The notes: generated by a model from the sequence alone, not told the origin. A stretch of 50,381 bases of DNA from Proteobacteria bacterium UBA1844 (GCA_002338615.1 DDIS01000203.1:5711-56091); one strand, 5' to 3'; counted from the first letter of the stretch, positions 37,285-46,592 are shown. Translations and numbers: made by a program.

Positions 37285-37596
37285 AAATGATCTCCTTGGC
37301 TGGCGGTGGCCAGGTGGCCTGCGCGCGACCGATGACTCAAGACACGAACCTACAACATCCGGCTCGTTGCCGTCTATGTAACGGAGTAAAAAAACACATT
37401 ATGTAGCCAAACTGCGACACAATATGGGGTTCGAGCCAGCGTCTGGCGCTTATGTGTGAGTTCAGTAACAGTTTTGCACGTGTGGCTCATGCATGATGGT
37501 CAGCTGACGCAGGCCAATCGGGTTTGTGCAAGAAAATGCAGTGAATGTTTATGCTTGTGATGTGTTGGATGACCTGGACTTTTGAGGCAGGCTTGC
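37285..37596. promoter_or_regulatory. Divergent intergenic region with three evenly spaced palindromes
   Basis: 312 bases. CACGTG (37477-37482), TCATGCATGA (37487-37496) and GTCAGCTGAC (37499-37508) are perfect palindromes whose centres are exactly 12 bases apart. They lie ~90-120 bases before the rightward GT2 start and ~190 bases before the leftward lectin gene. A regulatory role is inference. No convincing -35/-10 pair was found. Confidence 0.3.
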
Positions 37597-38493
37597 GTGG
37601 CTAGGGTGACGGTAGGCATGCCCGCATATAACGGCGAGAAATTTATCGCCGCGGCAATCCAATGCGTGCTCGAGCAGTCGTTTCGGGACTTGACCCTGCT
37701 GATTTCCGACAATGCGTCCACCGATGCAACGGAGGAAATTTGTCGTTCATTTGCCGCGCAGGATGATCGCATCGTGTACCTGCGCCAGCAGCAAAACCTG
37801 GGTGCGACGGCAAACTATAATTTCGTTGCGGAACAGGCATCGAGTGAATACTTTAAATGGCATTCGTGTAACGACCTGTTATCGAAAGATATGATCGGCA
37901 ACTGTGTCTCGGTGCTGGACTCGAATTACGAGGCGGCGCTGGTCTACGCGAAGACCTGTTTGTTTAACGAGTCCATTGCCGACGCGAAGACTTACAACCA
38001 GGACCCCCTGGCGGACCAGAGTGACGCATTGCAGCGCTTTATGCACGTTGTTGATGATATGGCTCTGAATAACATCATGAACGGGGTGTTGCGGCTGGAT
38101 ATGCTACGACGCACGTCAATGCTGCGTGAGTTTTACTTCGCGGACCGTACAATGATGGCGGAGTTGGCTTTGCAGGGAAAACTTCTCGAAGATCCCGTGA
38201 GCCGGTTTTACCGGAGGATGGACGAAGAGTCGGCCACCCATATGAAAAAAGCGGACGAGGTCATCAAGCATTTTAATCCATCCTGGAAACGACCTCTGCC
38301 ATTCACAAACTGGCGCGTTTACGGGTCTTTTTTGGCGGGATTGTGGGCATCCAATATCGGCATCGTGCCCGCTGTCAAAGGCTCGCTCAAGGTTGCGCGG
38401 CGAGCATGGTGGGGCAAAGGCGATCTCCTTGCCGATATTCGTGATTTCTCTCGCTACTCGCTTGTTGGATTGAAACACAAAGCCGGACGATAA
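37597..38493 (+). CDS. Family 2 glycosyltransferase
   Basis: 298 residues from the GTG at 37597, chosen because GAGG lies nine bases upstream; a TTG at 37582 is in frame. The GT-A nucleotide-binding start is VTVGMPAYNGEKF with SDNASTD, and the later Lys-rich and C-terminal region is typical of small EPS glycosyltransferases. It would add a sugar to the lipid-linked unit on the cytoplasmic face. It lies just upstream of the nucleotide-sugar cluster. Confidence 0.87.
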   Translation: MARVTVGMPAYNGEKFIAAAIQCVLEQSFRDLTLLISDNASTDATEEICRSFAAQDDRIVYLRQQQNLGATANYNFVAEQASSEYFKWHSCNDLLSKDMIGNCVSVLDSNYEAALVYAKTCLFNESIADAKTYNQDPLADQSDALQRFMHVVDDMALNNIMNGVLRLDMLRRTSMLREFYFADRTMMAELALQGKLLEDPVSRFYRRMDEESATHMKKADEVIKHFNPSWKRPLPFTNWRVYGSFLAGLWASNIGIVPAVKGSLKVARRAWWGKGDLLADIRDFSRYSLVGLKHKAGR

Positions 38494-38529
38494 CGGCGCA
38501 TTGAACAAGAACCTCGCAAGGATCAGGAC

Positions 38530-39786
38530 ATGAGTGAGCCATCGATTGTAAACCAGCCGGCAGGCTGCAGGCTTTGCGGTGAACTTCTCGAACACATGAT
38601 GCTGGATCTCGGCATGTCGCCACCTTGCCAGAATCGTGTTTACGAGCATGAGCTGAATCGTATGGAGGCGTTTTACCCCCTTAGGGTGTTTCTGTGCGAA
38701 AACTGTTTTCTCGTACAACTGGAAGAGATTGTCGCTCCCGAGTCGATCTTCGATGACTATGCGTATTTTTCCTCTTACTCGGAAAGCTGGGTATTGCACG
38801 CAAAAAACTATGTCGACATGATTATCGGCCGCCTGAATCTCGGCGCAAACAGCAAGGTGGTCGAACTCGCCAGCAATGACGGCTACCTGTTGCAGCATTT
38901 CGTGGCGAGATCAATTCCCTGCATGGGCGTGGAGCCGGCTGCTAACGTCGCGCAAGCTGCCATGGAAAAAGGTATACCGACAACAGTGCAATTCTTCGGT
39001 GCGCAGACGGCAAGGAATATCGCTGCAGAATTCGGCCAGGCGGACCTGATTGTCGGCAACAACGTTCTGGCGCATGTGCCTGATCTCAATGATTTCGTCA
39101 AAGGAATCAAGATTTTGCTTGCTCCGGGCGGGGTGGTAACGATGGAGTTTCCGCATTTGCAACGTTTGTTCGAGGAAAACCAGTTCGATACGATCTATCA
39201 CGAGCATTTTTCCTATTTTTCGTTCGTCGTTGCACGTGAAGTGTTCGCCCGTCACAAAATGACCTTATTCGACGTTCAGGAGCTGAAAAGCCATGGCGGG
39301 TCCATAAGGATATTCGGGCGGCATGAAAGTGATAAGTCGAAACCCGTGCAGCCGTCGGTACCAGAGCTACTGCAAAGGGAAAAAGACAAGGGATATCTCG
39401 ACAAGGGCACTTACGATGCATTTACAGACAAGGTTCGAGCGACCAAACGTGACATCCTGTCGTTTCTGATCGAACAAAAGAATGCGGGGAAGCGTATTGT
39501 GGGTTATGGCGCGCCCGGAAAAGGTAATACGCTGTTGAACTATTGCGGAATTCGCGAGGACTTCCTCGACTACACAGTCGACATCAGCCCACACAAGCAA
39601 GGCACGTATACACCTGGGACACACATACCCGTACTCAGCCCGGACCACCTTCGGGTGACGCGGCCCGATTACATTCTGATTCTGCCTTGGAATCTGACCG
39701 ACGAGATCGTCCGCAGAAACTCGCAGGTCAAGGAGTGGGGCGGTAAATTTGTCGTACCCATTCCTTCTGTCCGGGTTATCAATTAG
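38530..39786 (+). CDS. NDP-sugar C-methyltransferase-like SAM enzyme
   Basis: 418 residues. The N-terminal zinc site is CxxC (C13, C16) and CxxC (C56, C59); the SAM-binding core follows (VVELASNDGYL at 110-120) and then the C-terminal Methyltransf_14 domain with GYGAPGKGNTLLNY. This three-part layout is that of TylCIII-type sugar C-3-methyltransferases, which make branched deoxysugars from 4-keto NDP-sugars. AAGGA lies seven bases before the ATG. It begins a run of five sugar-modifying genes. Confidence 0.88.
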   Translation: MSEPSIVNQPAGCRLCGELLEHMMLDLGMSPPCQNRVYEHELNRMEAFYPLRVFLCENCFLVQLEEIVAPESIFDDYAYFSSYSESWVLHAKNYVDMIIGRLNLGANSKVVELASNDGYLLQHFVARSIPCMGVEPAANVAQAAMEKGIPTTVQFFGAQTARNIAAEFGQADLIVGNNVLAHVPDLNDFVKGIKILLAPGGVVTMEFPHLQRLFEENQFDTIYHEHFSYFSFVVAREVFARHKMTLFDVQELKSHGGSIRIFGRHESDKSKPVQPSVPELLQREKDKGYLDKGTYDAFTDKVRATKRDILSFLIEQKNAGKRIVGYGAPGKGNTLLNYCGIREDFLDYTVDISPHKQGTYTPGTHIPVLSPDHLRVTRPDYILILPWNLTDEIVRRNSQVKEWGGKFVVPIPSVRVIN

Positions 39787-39808
39787 CTTAAACTGAAGTG
39801 TTGACTGA

Positions 39809-40861
39809 ATGATGAAAGTATTTCTCACCGGGGTTGACGGTTATATCGGCTGCGTACTTGCGCCCATGTTGCTCGAGCAGGGCATCGACGTCGTCGCTTT
39901 GGACACGGGCTACTACCGTGATGGCTGGCTGTACAGCGACCCGGCGCGTATCTCGAAGATACCGCTCACGATTGTCAAGGACCTGCGTCGTATCAGCGAG
40001 GAGGACCTGGCTGGTTGCGACGCCGTTATTCACCTGGCGGAGCTATCGAACGATCCGCTCGGAGAAAATAACCCGGCGATCACCCACGAAATCAATCATC
40101 AAGGGTCGGTGGCACTTGCAAAGCGAGCGAAGGCCGCTGGCGTACGGCGCTTTGTGTACACGTCGTCGTGCAGCGTCTATGGCCTGGGTTCCGGAGAATT
40201 CCTCGACGAGACATCCCCGGTGAATCCGCAGACAGCCTACGCCGACTGTAAGGTGCTGGTGGAGAGAGACGTTGCAAGCTTGGCGGACGACGACTTCTCG
40301 CCCGTATTCTTGCGCAATGCCACTGCATACGGTGCGTCGCCGCGCATGCGTTTTGACATCGTCATCAATAACCTGTCCGGCTTGGCGTGGACGGCCGGAC
40401 GGATTGCCATGACCAGTGACGGGACACCGTGGCGACCTGTCGTTCATGTCGAAGATATATGTGGAGCCATCATTTGCGCATTAAAAGCACCGCGGCAGAC
40501 GATTCACCAACAGGTGTTCAATGTGGGCAGCACGCAGGCAAATTTCCGGATCCATGAAATCGCCGCAATTGTCGCGGACGTGTTCCCCGGCTGCACACTC
40601 GAGATAGGCCCGCCAGGTGGCGACAATCGCAGCTACCGGGTGAATTGCGACAAAATTCTCGACGGGCTGCCCGGATTTTCCTGCCAGTGGACGCCCGAAA
40701 GGGGTGCACGGCAACTGTTGTCAGTTTTCGAAACCATTGCAATGTCGAAGGACACTTTCGAATTTCGCGCCTTCACGCGACTCAAACAATTGACCTATCT
40801 GCAGAAGACAGGTCAGTTGGATGACTCGTTCTACTGGAAGAGTGGTGCCAGCGCATCCTGA
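39809..40861 (+). CDS. NAD-dependent epimerase/dehydratase (extended SDR)
   Basis: 350 residues. The Rossmann motif GxxGxxG is at 8-14 (GVDGYIG) and the catalytic YxxxK is Y144/K148, with the conserved TSS at 118-120. It resembles GalE/WcaG-type nucleotide-sugar reductases or epimerases rather than CDP-glucose 4,6-dehydratase. It probably acts on the sugar made by the neighbouring C-methyltransferase and cytidylyltransferase. The downstream gene overlaps it by ~40 bases. Confidence 0.86.
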   Translation: MMKVFLTGVDGYIGCVLAPMLLEQGIDVVALDTGYYRDGWLYSDPARISKIPLTIVKDLRRISEEDLAGCDAVIHLAELSNDPLGENNPAITHEINHQGSVALAKRAKAAGVRRFVYTSSCSVYGLGSGEFLDETSPVNPQTAYADCKVLVERDVASLADDDFSPVFLRNATAYGASPRMRFDIVINNLSGLAWTAGRIAMTSDGTPWRPVVHVEDICGAIICALKAPRQTIHQQVFNVGSTQANFRIHEIAAIVADVFPGCTLEIGPPGGDNRSYRVNCDKILDGLPGFSCQWTPERGARQLLSVFETIAMSKDTFEFRAFTRLKQLTYLQKTGQLDDSFYWKSGASAS

Positions 40862-42188
40862 TGTGAGGTCGCACCTCGCCAGCCATCGTTACACCGGTGA
40901 CGAGATCTACGCGCTCGTTTCGCGTTTGTACCCCATGTGCCGAAGTATCACGGGCGCCGGGCTGAGAGAGACTTTGCGGGTAATCCAGGAAATTATACCG
41001 ATCGAAATCCACGAGGTTGCGACGGGGACCACCGTGTTCGATTGGAAGATTCCGAAGGAATGGGCGATACGCGATGCCTATATTGCGAACAAGAGCGGTG
41101 CGCGTGTGGTCGATTTTCAACAGTCCAATTTGCATGTTGTTAACTACAGCTGTCCTGTCGACACGACGCTGTCGCTGAACGAACTCGAACCTCGACTGCA
41201 CAGCTTGCCGGATGCACCGGACTGGATTCCTTATCGCACTTCCTATTACAACGAAGACTGGGGTTTCTGCCTGACTCAGAACCAACGGGACGGCATGGCG
41301 GATGGCGACTACCGCGTAGTTATTGAGTCGGAACTGTTCGACGGGTCTCTGAGTTATGGTGAATTGTGTATTGCCGGTACGTCGACGGACGAGATAATTC
41401 TCTTCGCACATTGCTGCCATCCATCGTTGTGCAACGACAATCTGTCCGGTGTGGCGATGTTGACACTACTCGCCAAAGCAATATCGACAGTCCGTTTGCG
41501 CCACACAATTCGCTTCGTCTTTGCGCCAGCGACGATCGGGTCAATCACATGGCTGTCGCGTAATCAAAAGACGCTGCAAAATATCAGGGCAGGCCTCGTG
41601 GCCTCCGTGCTCGGTGATGCCGGTAAATTTCGATACAAGTTGTCCGGCCAGGACGATGCGCTGATCGACCGGGCAAGTACCCATGTGCTCGAGCACAGAT
41701 ATCCCGATTTCGAACTACTCGAATTCAGCCCGTGGGGTTACGATGAGCGGCAGTTTTGCTCGCCGGGTATCGATCTGCCGGTAGGCCGGCTCACACGCTC
41801 GCCGAATGGCGAATACCCGGAGTATCATACGTCGGCGGATGACCTCGATCTCGTGGCTCCGCAATATCTCGCCGAGTCGTTTGAAGTCTATCTGGAAGTC
41901 ATTGGCTGCCTGGAAGCCAATCGTACTTTCGTGAATACCAGCCCGCAGGGCGAACCGCAGTTGGGCCGGCGCGGACTCTACGGCAAGATGGGCGGGTTCC
42001 AGCATATCGAGGATATCAAGTTAGCAATGCTCTGGATGTTGAACCAGAGCAATGGACAGCGTTCGTTGCTGGACATTGCGCAACGATCAAAGTTGCCCTG
42101 GCAGGTGCTGGACGACGCTGCTCGTATGCTTGAGGAAAACCAATTGTTAAGAGAAGTGGCAAACGGAAAGGATGGTCTGGGGCAATGA
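40821..42188 (+). CDS. DUF2172/DUF4910 aminopeptidase-like protein with C-terminal winged helix
   Basis: 455 residues from the ATG at 40821 (AGG eight bases upstream); a GTG at 40863, just after the SDR stop, is an alternative. The M28-like metal site shows H200 and D206 in FAHCCHPSLCNDN, and a winged-helix-like region ends the protein (residues ~375-450, QRSLLDIAQRSKLPW). The family recurs in polysaccharide and LPS loci with sugar methyltransferases, but no substrate is established that I know of. The stop overlaps the cytidylyltransferase start (ATGA). Confidence 0.82.
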   Translation: MTRSTGRVVPAHPDVRSHLASHRYTGDEIYALVSRLYPMCRSITGAGLRETLRVIQEIIPIEIHEVATGTTVFDWKIPKEWAIRDAYIANKSGARVVDFQQSNLHVVNYSCPVDTTLSLNELEPRLHSLPDAPDWIPYRTSYYNEDWGFCLTQNQRDGMADGDYRVVIESELFDGSLSYGELCIAGTSTDEIILFAHCCHPSLCNDNLSGVAMLTLLAKAISTVRLRHTIRFVFAPATIGSITWLSRNQKTLQNIRAGLVASVLGDAGKFRYKLSGQDDALIDRASTHVLEHRYPDFELLEFSPWGYDERQFCSPGIDLPVGRLTRSPNGEYPEYHTSADDLDLVAPQYLAESFEVYLEVIGCLEANRTFVNTSPQGEPQLGRRGLYGKMGGFQHIEDIKLAMLWMLNQSNGQRSLLDIAQRSKLPWQVLDDAARMLEENQLLREVANGKDGLGQ

Positions 42189-42970
42189 AAGTCGTATTAT
42201 TCTGTGGTGGGTACGGGACGCGTTTACGAGAGTATTCTGAAACGATCCCCAAGCCTCTGGTCGAGATAGGTTACAGGCCGATCATCTGGCACCTCATGAA
42301 GTACTACGCGCACTTTGGGCACAAGGATTTCATTCTCGCGCTTGGCTATCGCGGTGATTTGATCAAGGATTACTTCCTGCAGTACAACGAATGCATGTCC
42401 AATGATTTTGTGCTGACAGAAGGTGGCAGGAACGTGGAACTGCTCAGCTCCGATATCGATGACTGGCGCATTACGTTTTGCGATACCGGCCCAAATTCAA
42501 ACATCGGCCAGCGTCTGCTACGAGTGAGACACCTGCTCGATGGAGATGACATGTTTCTTGCGAACTACAGCGATGGATTGTCGGATCTGCCACTCGACAA
42601 GCAGTTGGCCGAGATGAACAAGAATGGCTCCGTCGTCAGCTTCGCCTGTGTGCGGCCGTCGTACAGCCTGTCCACGGTTGAAACGAACGCAAAAGGCCAG
42701 GTCACGGCGATACGCTACATGTCGGAATCGGACACGCGAATCAATGGCGGTTTCATGATTCTGCGCTCCGAGATTTTCAACTTCATCAAAGAAGGGGAGG
42801 AACTGGTCGAGGAGCCGTTCGGCAGGCTGATAGAGCAACGCAAGCTCAGTGCTTACGAGTACGACGGTTTCTGGGCCGCTATGGACACATTCAAGGATAA
42901 AGTGCAATTCGATCGCATGGTATCCAGAGGTGAGGTGCCTTGGCAGGTCTGGGACGCGGAGGCGAAATGA
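42185..42970 (+). CDS. rfbF: Glucose-1-phosphate cytidylyltransferase
   Basis: 261 residues, the family length. The nucleotidyltransferase signature FCGGYGTRLREYSETIPKP is at the N-terminus, and EEPFGRLIEQ, FWAAMDT and VPWQVWD near the C-terminus match RfbF. It makes CDP-glucose, the precursor of CDP-deoxysugars. The CDP-glucose 4,6-dehydratase (RfbG) that normally follows is absent from the window. The stop overlaps the PIG-L start (ATGA). Confidence 0.92.
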   Translation: MKVVLFCGGYGTRLREYSETIPKPLVEIGYRPIIWHLMKYYAHFGHKDFILALGYRGDLIKDYFLQYNECMSNDFVLTEGGRNVELLSSDIDDWRITFCDTGPNSNIGQRLLRVRHLLDGDDMFLANYSDGLSDLPLDKQLAEMNKNGSVVSFACVRPSYSLSTVETNAKGQVTAIRYMSESDTRINGGFMILRSEIFNFIKEGEELVEEPFGRLIEQRKLSAYEYDGFWAAMDTFKDKVQFDRMVSRGEVPWQVWDAEAK

Positions 42971-43626
42971 TTCCTCTGCTGACTGTGGCACAAGACAGGC
43001 CTTTGAGAATACTGTGTCTCGGTGCGCATTGCGATGACATTGAAATCGGTTGCGGCGCGACTCTGCGTAAACTGATTGCGCGAACCCACGGGGCCGAGCT
43101 GGCCTGGCATGTGTTTAGTTCGAATCCTGCACGCGCGCAGGAAGCCGAGCGTAGCGCGACGCGATTTCTCGAAGGAGCAGTGGCCAGCCAGGTTGAAATC
43201 AGGGAATTTCGCAACGGCTATTTCCCGTTCAACGGGGCCGAGATCAAAGACTGCTTTGAGGCCCTGAAATCCGGACCCGAGCCGGACATTGTGTTCACGC
43301 ACTATGGGAAAGATGCCCACCAGGACCACCGTACTATCAGTGAACTGACCTGGAACACATTTCGAAATCACCAGATCCTTGAATACGAAATTGCAAAGTA
43401 CGACGGCGACCTCGGGGCACCGAATTTTTTCGTGCCGGCCGGCAAGGCAGATACCGATTTCAAGATTTCGACGATTTTGCAGTGTTTCGCGACCCAGGCT
43501 TCGAAACAATGGTTCGACGATCGTACATTTTACGCGTTGATGAGGCTGCGAGGCATCGAGTGCAATGCTGACTCCGGCTATGCCGAGGCATTTTACGCGC
43601 GCAAGACCGTATTCAGCGGAACCTGA
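42967..43626 (+). CDS. PIG-L/LmbE-type deacetylase
   Basis: 219 residues from the ATG at 42967, which overlaps the rfbF stop. The zinc motif is AHCDD (H21, D23, D24) with a later HQDH; both are diagnostic of PIG-L deacetylases, which remove N-acetyl groups from sugars. It likely deacetylates the amino sugar or an intermediate of the CDP-sugar pathway. It is the last gene of the rightward sugar cluster and converges with the PLP decarboxylase across 16 bases. Confidence 0.9.
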   Translation: MIPLLTVAQDRPLRILCLGAHCDDIEIGCGATLRKLIARTHGAELAWHVFSSNPARAQEAERSATRFLEGAVASQVEIREFRNGYFPFNGAEIKDCFEALKSGPEPDIVFTHYGKDAHQDHRTISELTWNTFRNHQILEYEIAKYDGDLGAPNFFVPAGKADTDFKISTILQCFATQASKQWFDDRTFYALMRLRGIECNADSGYAEAFYARKTVFSGT

Positions 43627-43642
43627 AGCGGTCGCCGGGCGA

Positions 43643-44875
43643 TCAGCATAGGATTTCGGCGCAAGGTGGATGTGAGAGAAACGACGCCGGACTTGCGGTC
43701 TTGCCATAGGCACCTGATTGCAGAACAGCTACCAGCGACCCGACCCTGAGTTCGTGAACAGTAACGCGGTCGCCCAGCAGATCGAGCGGCGTACAAAGGG
43801 GCCCGACCACGGATACTTCCTCCTGCCGCCCGGTCGAATCGACCGATACGACGGGGTAGTTCTTCCTGATTACCTGACCAAAATTACCCGACGCGGCCAG
43901 GTGATGGTGCAGACCGCCGTCGCAAACTGCGAATTTGGCGCCGCGTGATTCCTTGACGTCGATTACGCGCGTCACGTAGATGCCGGATTGGCCGACGAGG
44001 TAGCGGCCGAGTTCAGTGACGACTTCAACATTCCCAAGCGCACTCTTCAGCCGGCCGACAGCTTTCGCGGCCGCCTCGCCGATGCTCCCGAGTACAAGAC
44101 TCCGTTCGCCGGGAAAATACGGGACGCCTAGCCCACCGCCGATATTAATTAGAGCAGGGCGGAGCGGTGTCGATTCGGCCAGTTCTATGACGAGTTCAGC
44201 AGTCTTGGTGATGGCTTCGATAATCGCTTCGGCCCGCAGGTTCTGTGACCCGGAAAAAACGTGAAAGCCGCGAAAATTGAGATCCAGCCCTGCGAGTTCC
44301 CTGAGCACCGCCGGAACTACTTCGGCGTCGATGCCGAACGGCGACGGTCGACCGCCCATCTTCATGCCCGCGGTTTTCAGTTCGAACGCAGGATTGACCC
44401 GAATCGCGACATCCGGACGCTTGCCGGCATCCGCTGCAAGACCAGCGATCCTGCGCAATTCGCCGATCGATTCTATGTTGATCGTAATCCCGGCCGCGAT
44501 TGCACTTTTGAGTTCTTCGTCCCGTTTCCCGGGGCCCGCAAAGCTGATGTCGCTGGCGTTCGTGCCGGTCTGCAAGGCGATCTCCATTTCACCCACTGAG
44601 GCAACGTCAAGTCCGTCGACGAGTCCCGCCAGGAAGTCCACGACCTCGGGCATCGGGTTAGCCTTCATGGCGTAGTGAATGTGAAGTTCGGCCGGAAGTG
44701 CCTCACGCAACTCACGGACACGCGATGCCATGCGAGCGCGGTCATAGGCATAAAAAGGGGTTTGCCCGGCCGTCAACGCAAGCTCACTCACCTTGCGACC
44801 GCCCCACAGCAGTTCATTGTCCTCGTAGCTCAGCGATTCGGTCGCTGCATGCGTTTTCGTTTGCGGCTCGCTCAT
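43643..44875 (-). CDS. PLP-dependent decarboxylase, fold type III (exosortase-associated)
   Basis: 410 residues. The alanine-racemase/LysA fold is clear: cofactor lysine K71 in YAMKANP, NIGGGLGVPYF, and DGGLHHHLAASGNF near the dimer-interface site. It matches the pyridoxal-dependent decarboxylase of exosortase-A EPS loci, related to diaminopimelate and ornithine decarboxylases. Its ATG overlaps the stop of the acyl-CoA ligase gene. Together with ligase and ACP it may prepare an amino-acid-derived acyl group. Confidence 0.91.
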   Translation of the reverse strand: MSEPQTKTHAATESLSYEDNELLWGGRKVSELALTAGQTPFYAYDRARMASRVRELREALPAELHIHYAMKANPMPEVVDFLAGLVDGLDVASVGEMEIALQTGTNASDISFAGPGKRDEELKSAIAAGITINIESIGELRRIAGLAADAGKRPDVAIRVNPAFELKTAGMKMGGRPSPFGIDAEVVPAVLRELAGLDLNFRGFHVFSGSQNLRAEAIIEAITKTAELVIELAESTPLRPALINIGGGLGVPYFPGERSLVLGSIGEAAAKAVGRLKSALGNVEVVTELGRYLVGQSGIYVTRVIDVKESRGAKFAVCDGGLHHHLAASGNFGQVIRKNYPVVSVDSTGRQEEVSVVGPLCTPLDLLGDRVTVHELRVGSLVAVLQSGAYGKTASPASFLSHPPCAEILC

Positions 44876-46530
44876 TCTCGGCTTTCATCGCCTGAATCGG
44901 CGAGCTCCTCAGCAAGCAGTTTACGGTCGATTTTTCCGTTCGGGTTCTTCGGCAGCTTGTCCCGCCAGACAATTTGTGCGGGTACCATGAAGTTGGGCAG
45001 AGCCGCACGGCAAGCGACAAGTATCTCAGCGCTGGCTTGCTCGCCAGGATTCGTGCCGCACGCAATGACGACGATTGCCTGTCCGATATCCGGGTGCGGG
45101 ACACCGATCGCCGCGCACTCACTGACACAACCAGACCCGAACACCGCTTCCTCGACCTCCGAGGGGCTGATCCGGTAGCCCGAGGATTTGATCATATCGT
45201 CCTTGCGGCCGACGAAGTAGAGATAACCCTCATCGTCGGCGTAGACGGTATCACCCGACCAGACAGTCATTTCCTCAAAAGGCAGTTCGCTGGCCTTGCC
45301 CGGCAGCGGTTTAAAGCGTCGCGCGGTCCGCTCCGGATCGTTCCAGTAGCCCAGAGACACGAGCGCCCCGCGATGCACGAGTTCGCCGGGCTCGCCCGGT
45401 GCGCAGTGGCTCCCGTCGTCGCGTACAACGAGAATTTGCGCGTTCGGTATCGCCTTGCCTATCGAGGTCGGTCGCTTGTCAACCTGGTCCGGAGCAAGAT
45501 AGGTAGAGCGAAACGACTCGGTGAGTCCGTACATCAGGAACACCTTCGTATCAGGCAACTGGGCGCGCAACTTTTTGAGCGTGGCAGTCGGCATCGCCCC
45601 ACCTGTGTTGGCGATATAACGCAGTGACTGCCTGACCTCGCCGGGCCACTCGAGTTTAACGAGCTGGTTCCAGAGCGGCGGCACGGCGGTCAGGCCCGTG
45701 GCACCGTGCCTGGCAGCGACTTTGAGCACATCGAGAGGCAGCAAGTAGTCGAACAGAATGACTGCCGCGCCGGCCAGGAAACCCGTCGTGAGCTGGCTGA
45801 AACCTGCGTCGAAGGAGAAAGGGAGCGCGGCGAGAATCCTGTCCTCGGCATTATTGCCGATGTAACCAGCCACGCTGGCCGCCCCGGCTACCATGTTGCG
45901 GTGTGACAGCACGACGCCTTTGGGCTTGCCCGTACTGCCCGACGTATAGAGTATCGATGCCACATCGTTGTCGATTCTCTGGCGAAAATCCTGTTTCCGG
46001 CCATGGGCCTCCACCAATCGCGTCCAGGACAACATGCGCGGCGATTGTTTTTGCTGCTGCGTGTCGTCGACGTCGACGAGAACCACGGTGCGCAGCGAGG
46101 CGCACCCGGCAAGTTCCTGCCCAAGGTTGTTGTAAAATGCCGCAGAGGTTATGAGTATTGTTGCCGTGCAGTCGTCGAGTATGTGCCGTACCTGCGCTTT
46201 CTTGAGTACAGGATTGACGGGTACAAAGACTCCGCCTGCCGCGCTGGTGCCGAAGCAGCCTGCAATCATTTCGGGTCGTTTGTTGAGGTAGACGGCTACG
46301 CGCTCTCCAGCTCGCAGACCGCTATCCACGAGTCCTGCTGCGACCGCACTGACCCGCGACGCCAGATTTTCGTAGCTCAGCGTTTCGTCGCGGCCAATCA
46401 GGGCAGGACGATCACCGAATTGGGCGGCGTGTCCGAGAATGAGGTCATGGAGCAGTATTGGAGTGGCAAGCAAAGAGGTTTCTTCGGTATTCGATTTCCT
46501 GTGAACACGATGCTGCCGCAATCGCGGCAT
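44872..46530 (-). CDS. AMP-forming acyl-CoA ligase (exosortase-associated)
   Basis: 552 residues from the ATG at 46530; homology starts at residue ~25, so a TTG at 46473 may be the true start. Adenylation motifs are in order: LYTSGSTGKPKGV (A3), YGLTES (A5), GDTVYADDEGYLYFVGRKDDM (A7-A8) and PKNPNGKIDRKLL (A10). It activates an acid with ATP and loads CoA or the ACP. The substrate is unknown. It corresponds to the ligase of exosortase-A EPS loci. Confidence 0.9.
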   Translation of the reverse strand: MPRLRQHRVHRKSNTEETSLLATPILLHDLILGHAAQFGDRPALIGRDETLSYENLASRVSAVAAGLVDSGLRAGERVAVYLNKRPEMIAGCFGTSAAGGVFVPVNPVLKKAQVRHILDDCTATILITSAAFYNNLGQELAGCASLRTVVLVDVDDTQQQKQSPRMLSWTRLVEAHGRKQDFRQRIDNDVASILYTSGSTGKPKGVVLSHRNMVAGAASVAGYIGNNAEDRILAALPFSFDAGFSQLTTGFLAGAAVILFDYLLPLDVLKVAARHGATGLTAVPPLWNQLVKLEWPGEVRQSLRYIANTGGAMPTATLKKLRAQLPDTKVFLMYGLTESFRSTYLAPDQVDKRPTSIGKAIPNAQILVVRDDGSHCAPGEPGELVHRGALVSLGYWNDPERTARRFKPLPGKASELPFEEMTVWSGDTVYADDEGYLYFVGRKDDMIKSSGYRISPSEVEEAVFGSGCVSECAAIGVPHPDIGQAIVVIACGTNPGEQASAEILVACRAALPNFMVPAQIVWRDKLPKNPNGKIDRKLLAEELADSGDESRE

Positions 46531-46592
46531 TGCCGCAAGGGAACGATTAACAGTTTCTGCCTGTTGTATGTCAGTGCTCGCTGAGATTCAGC

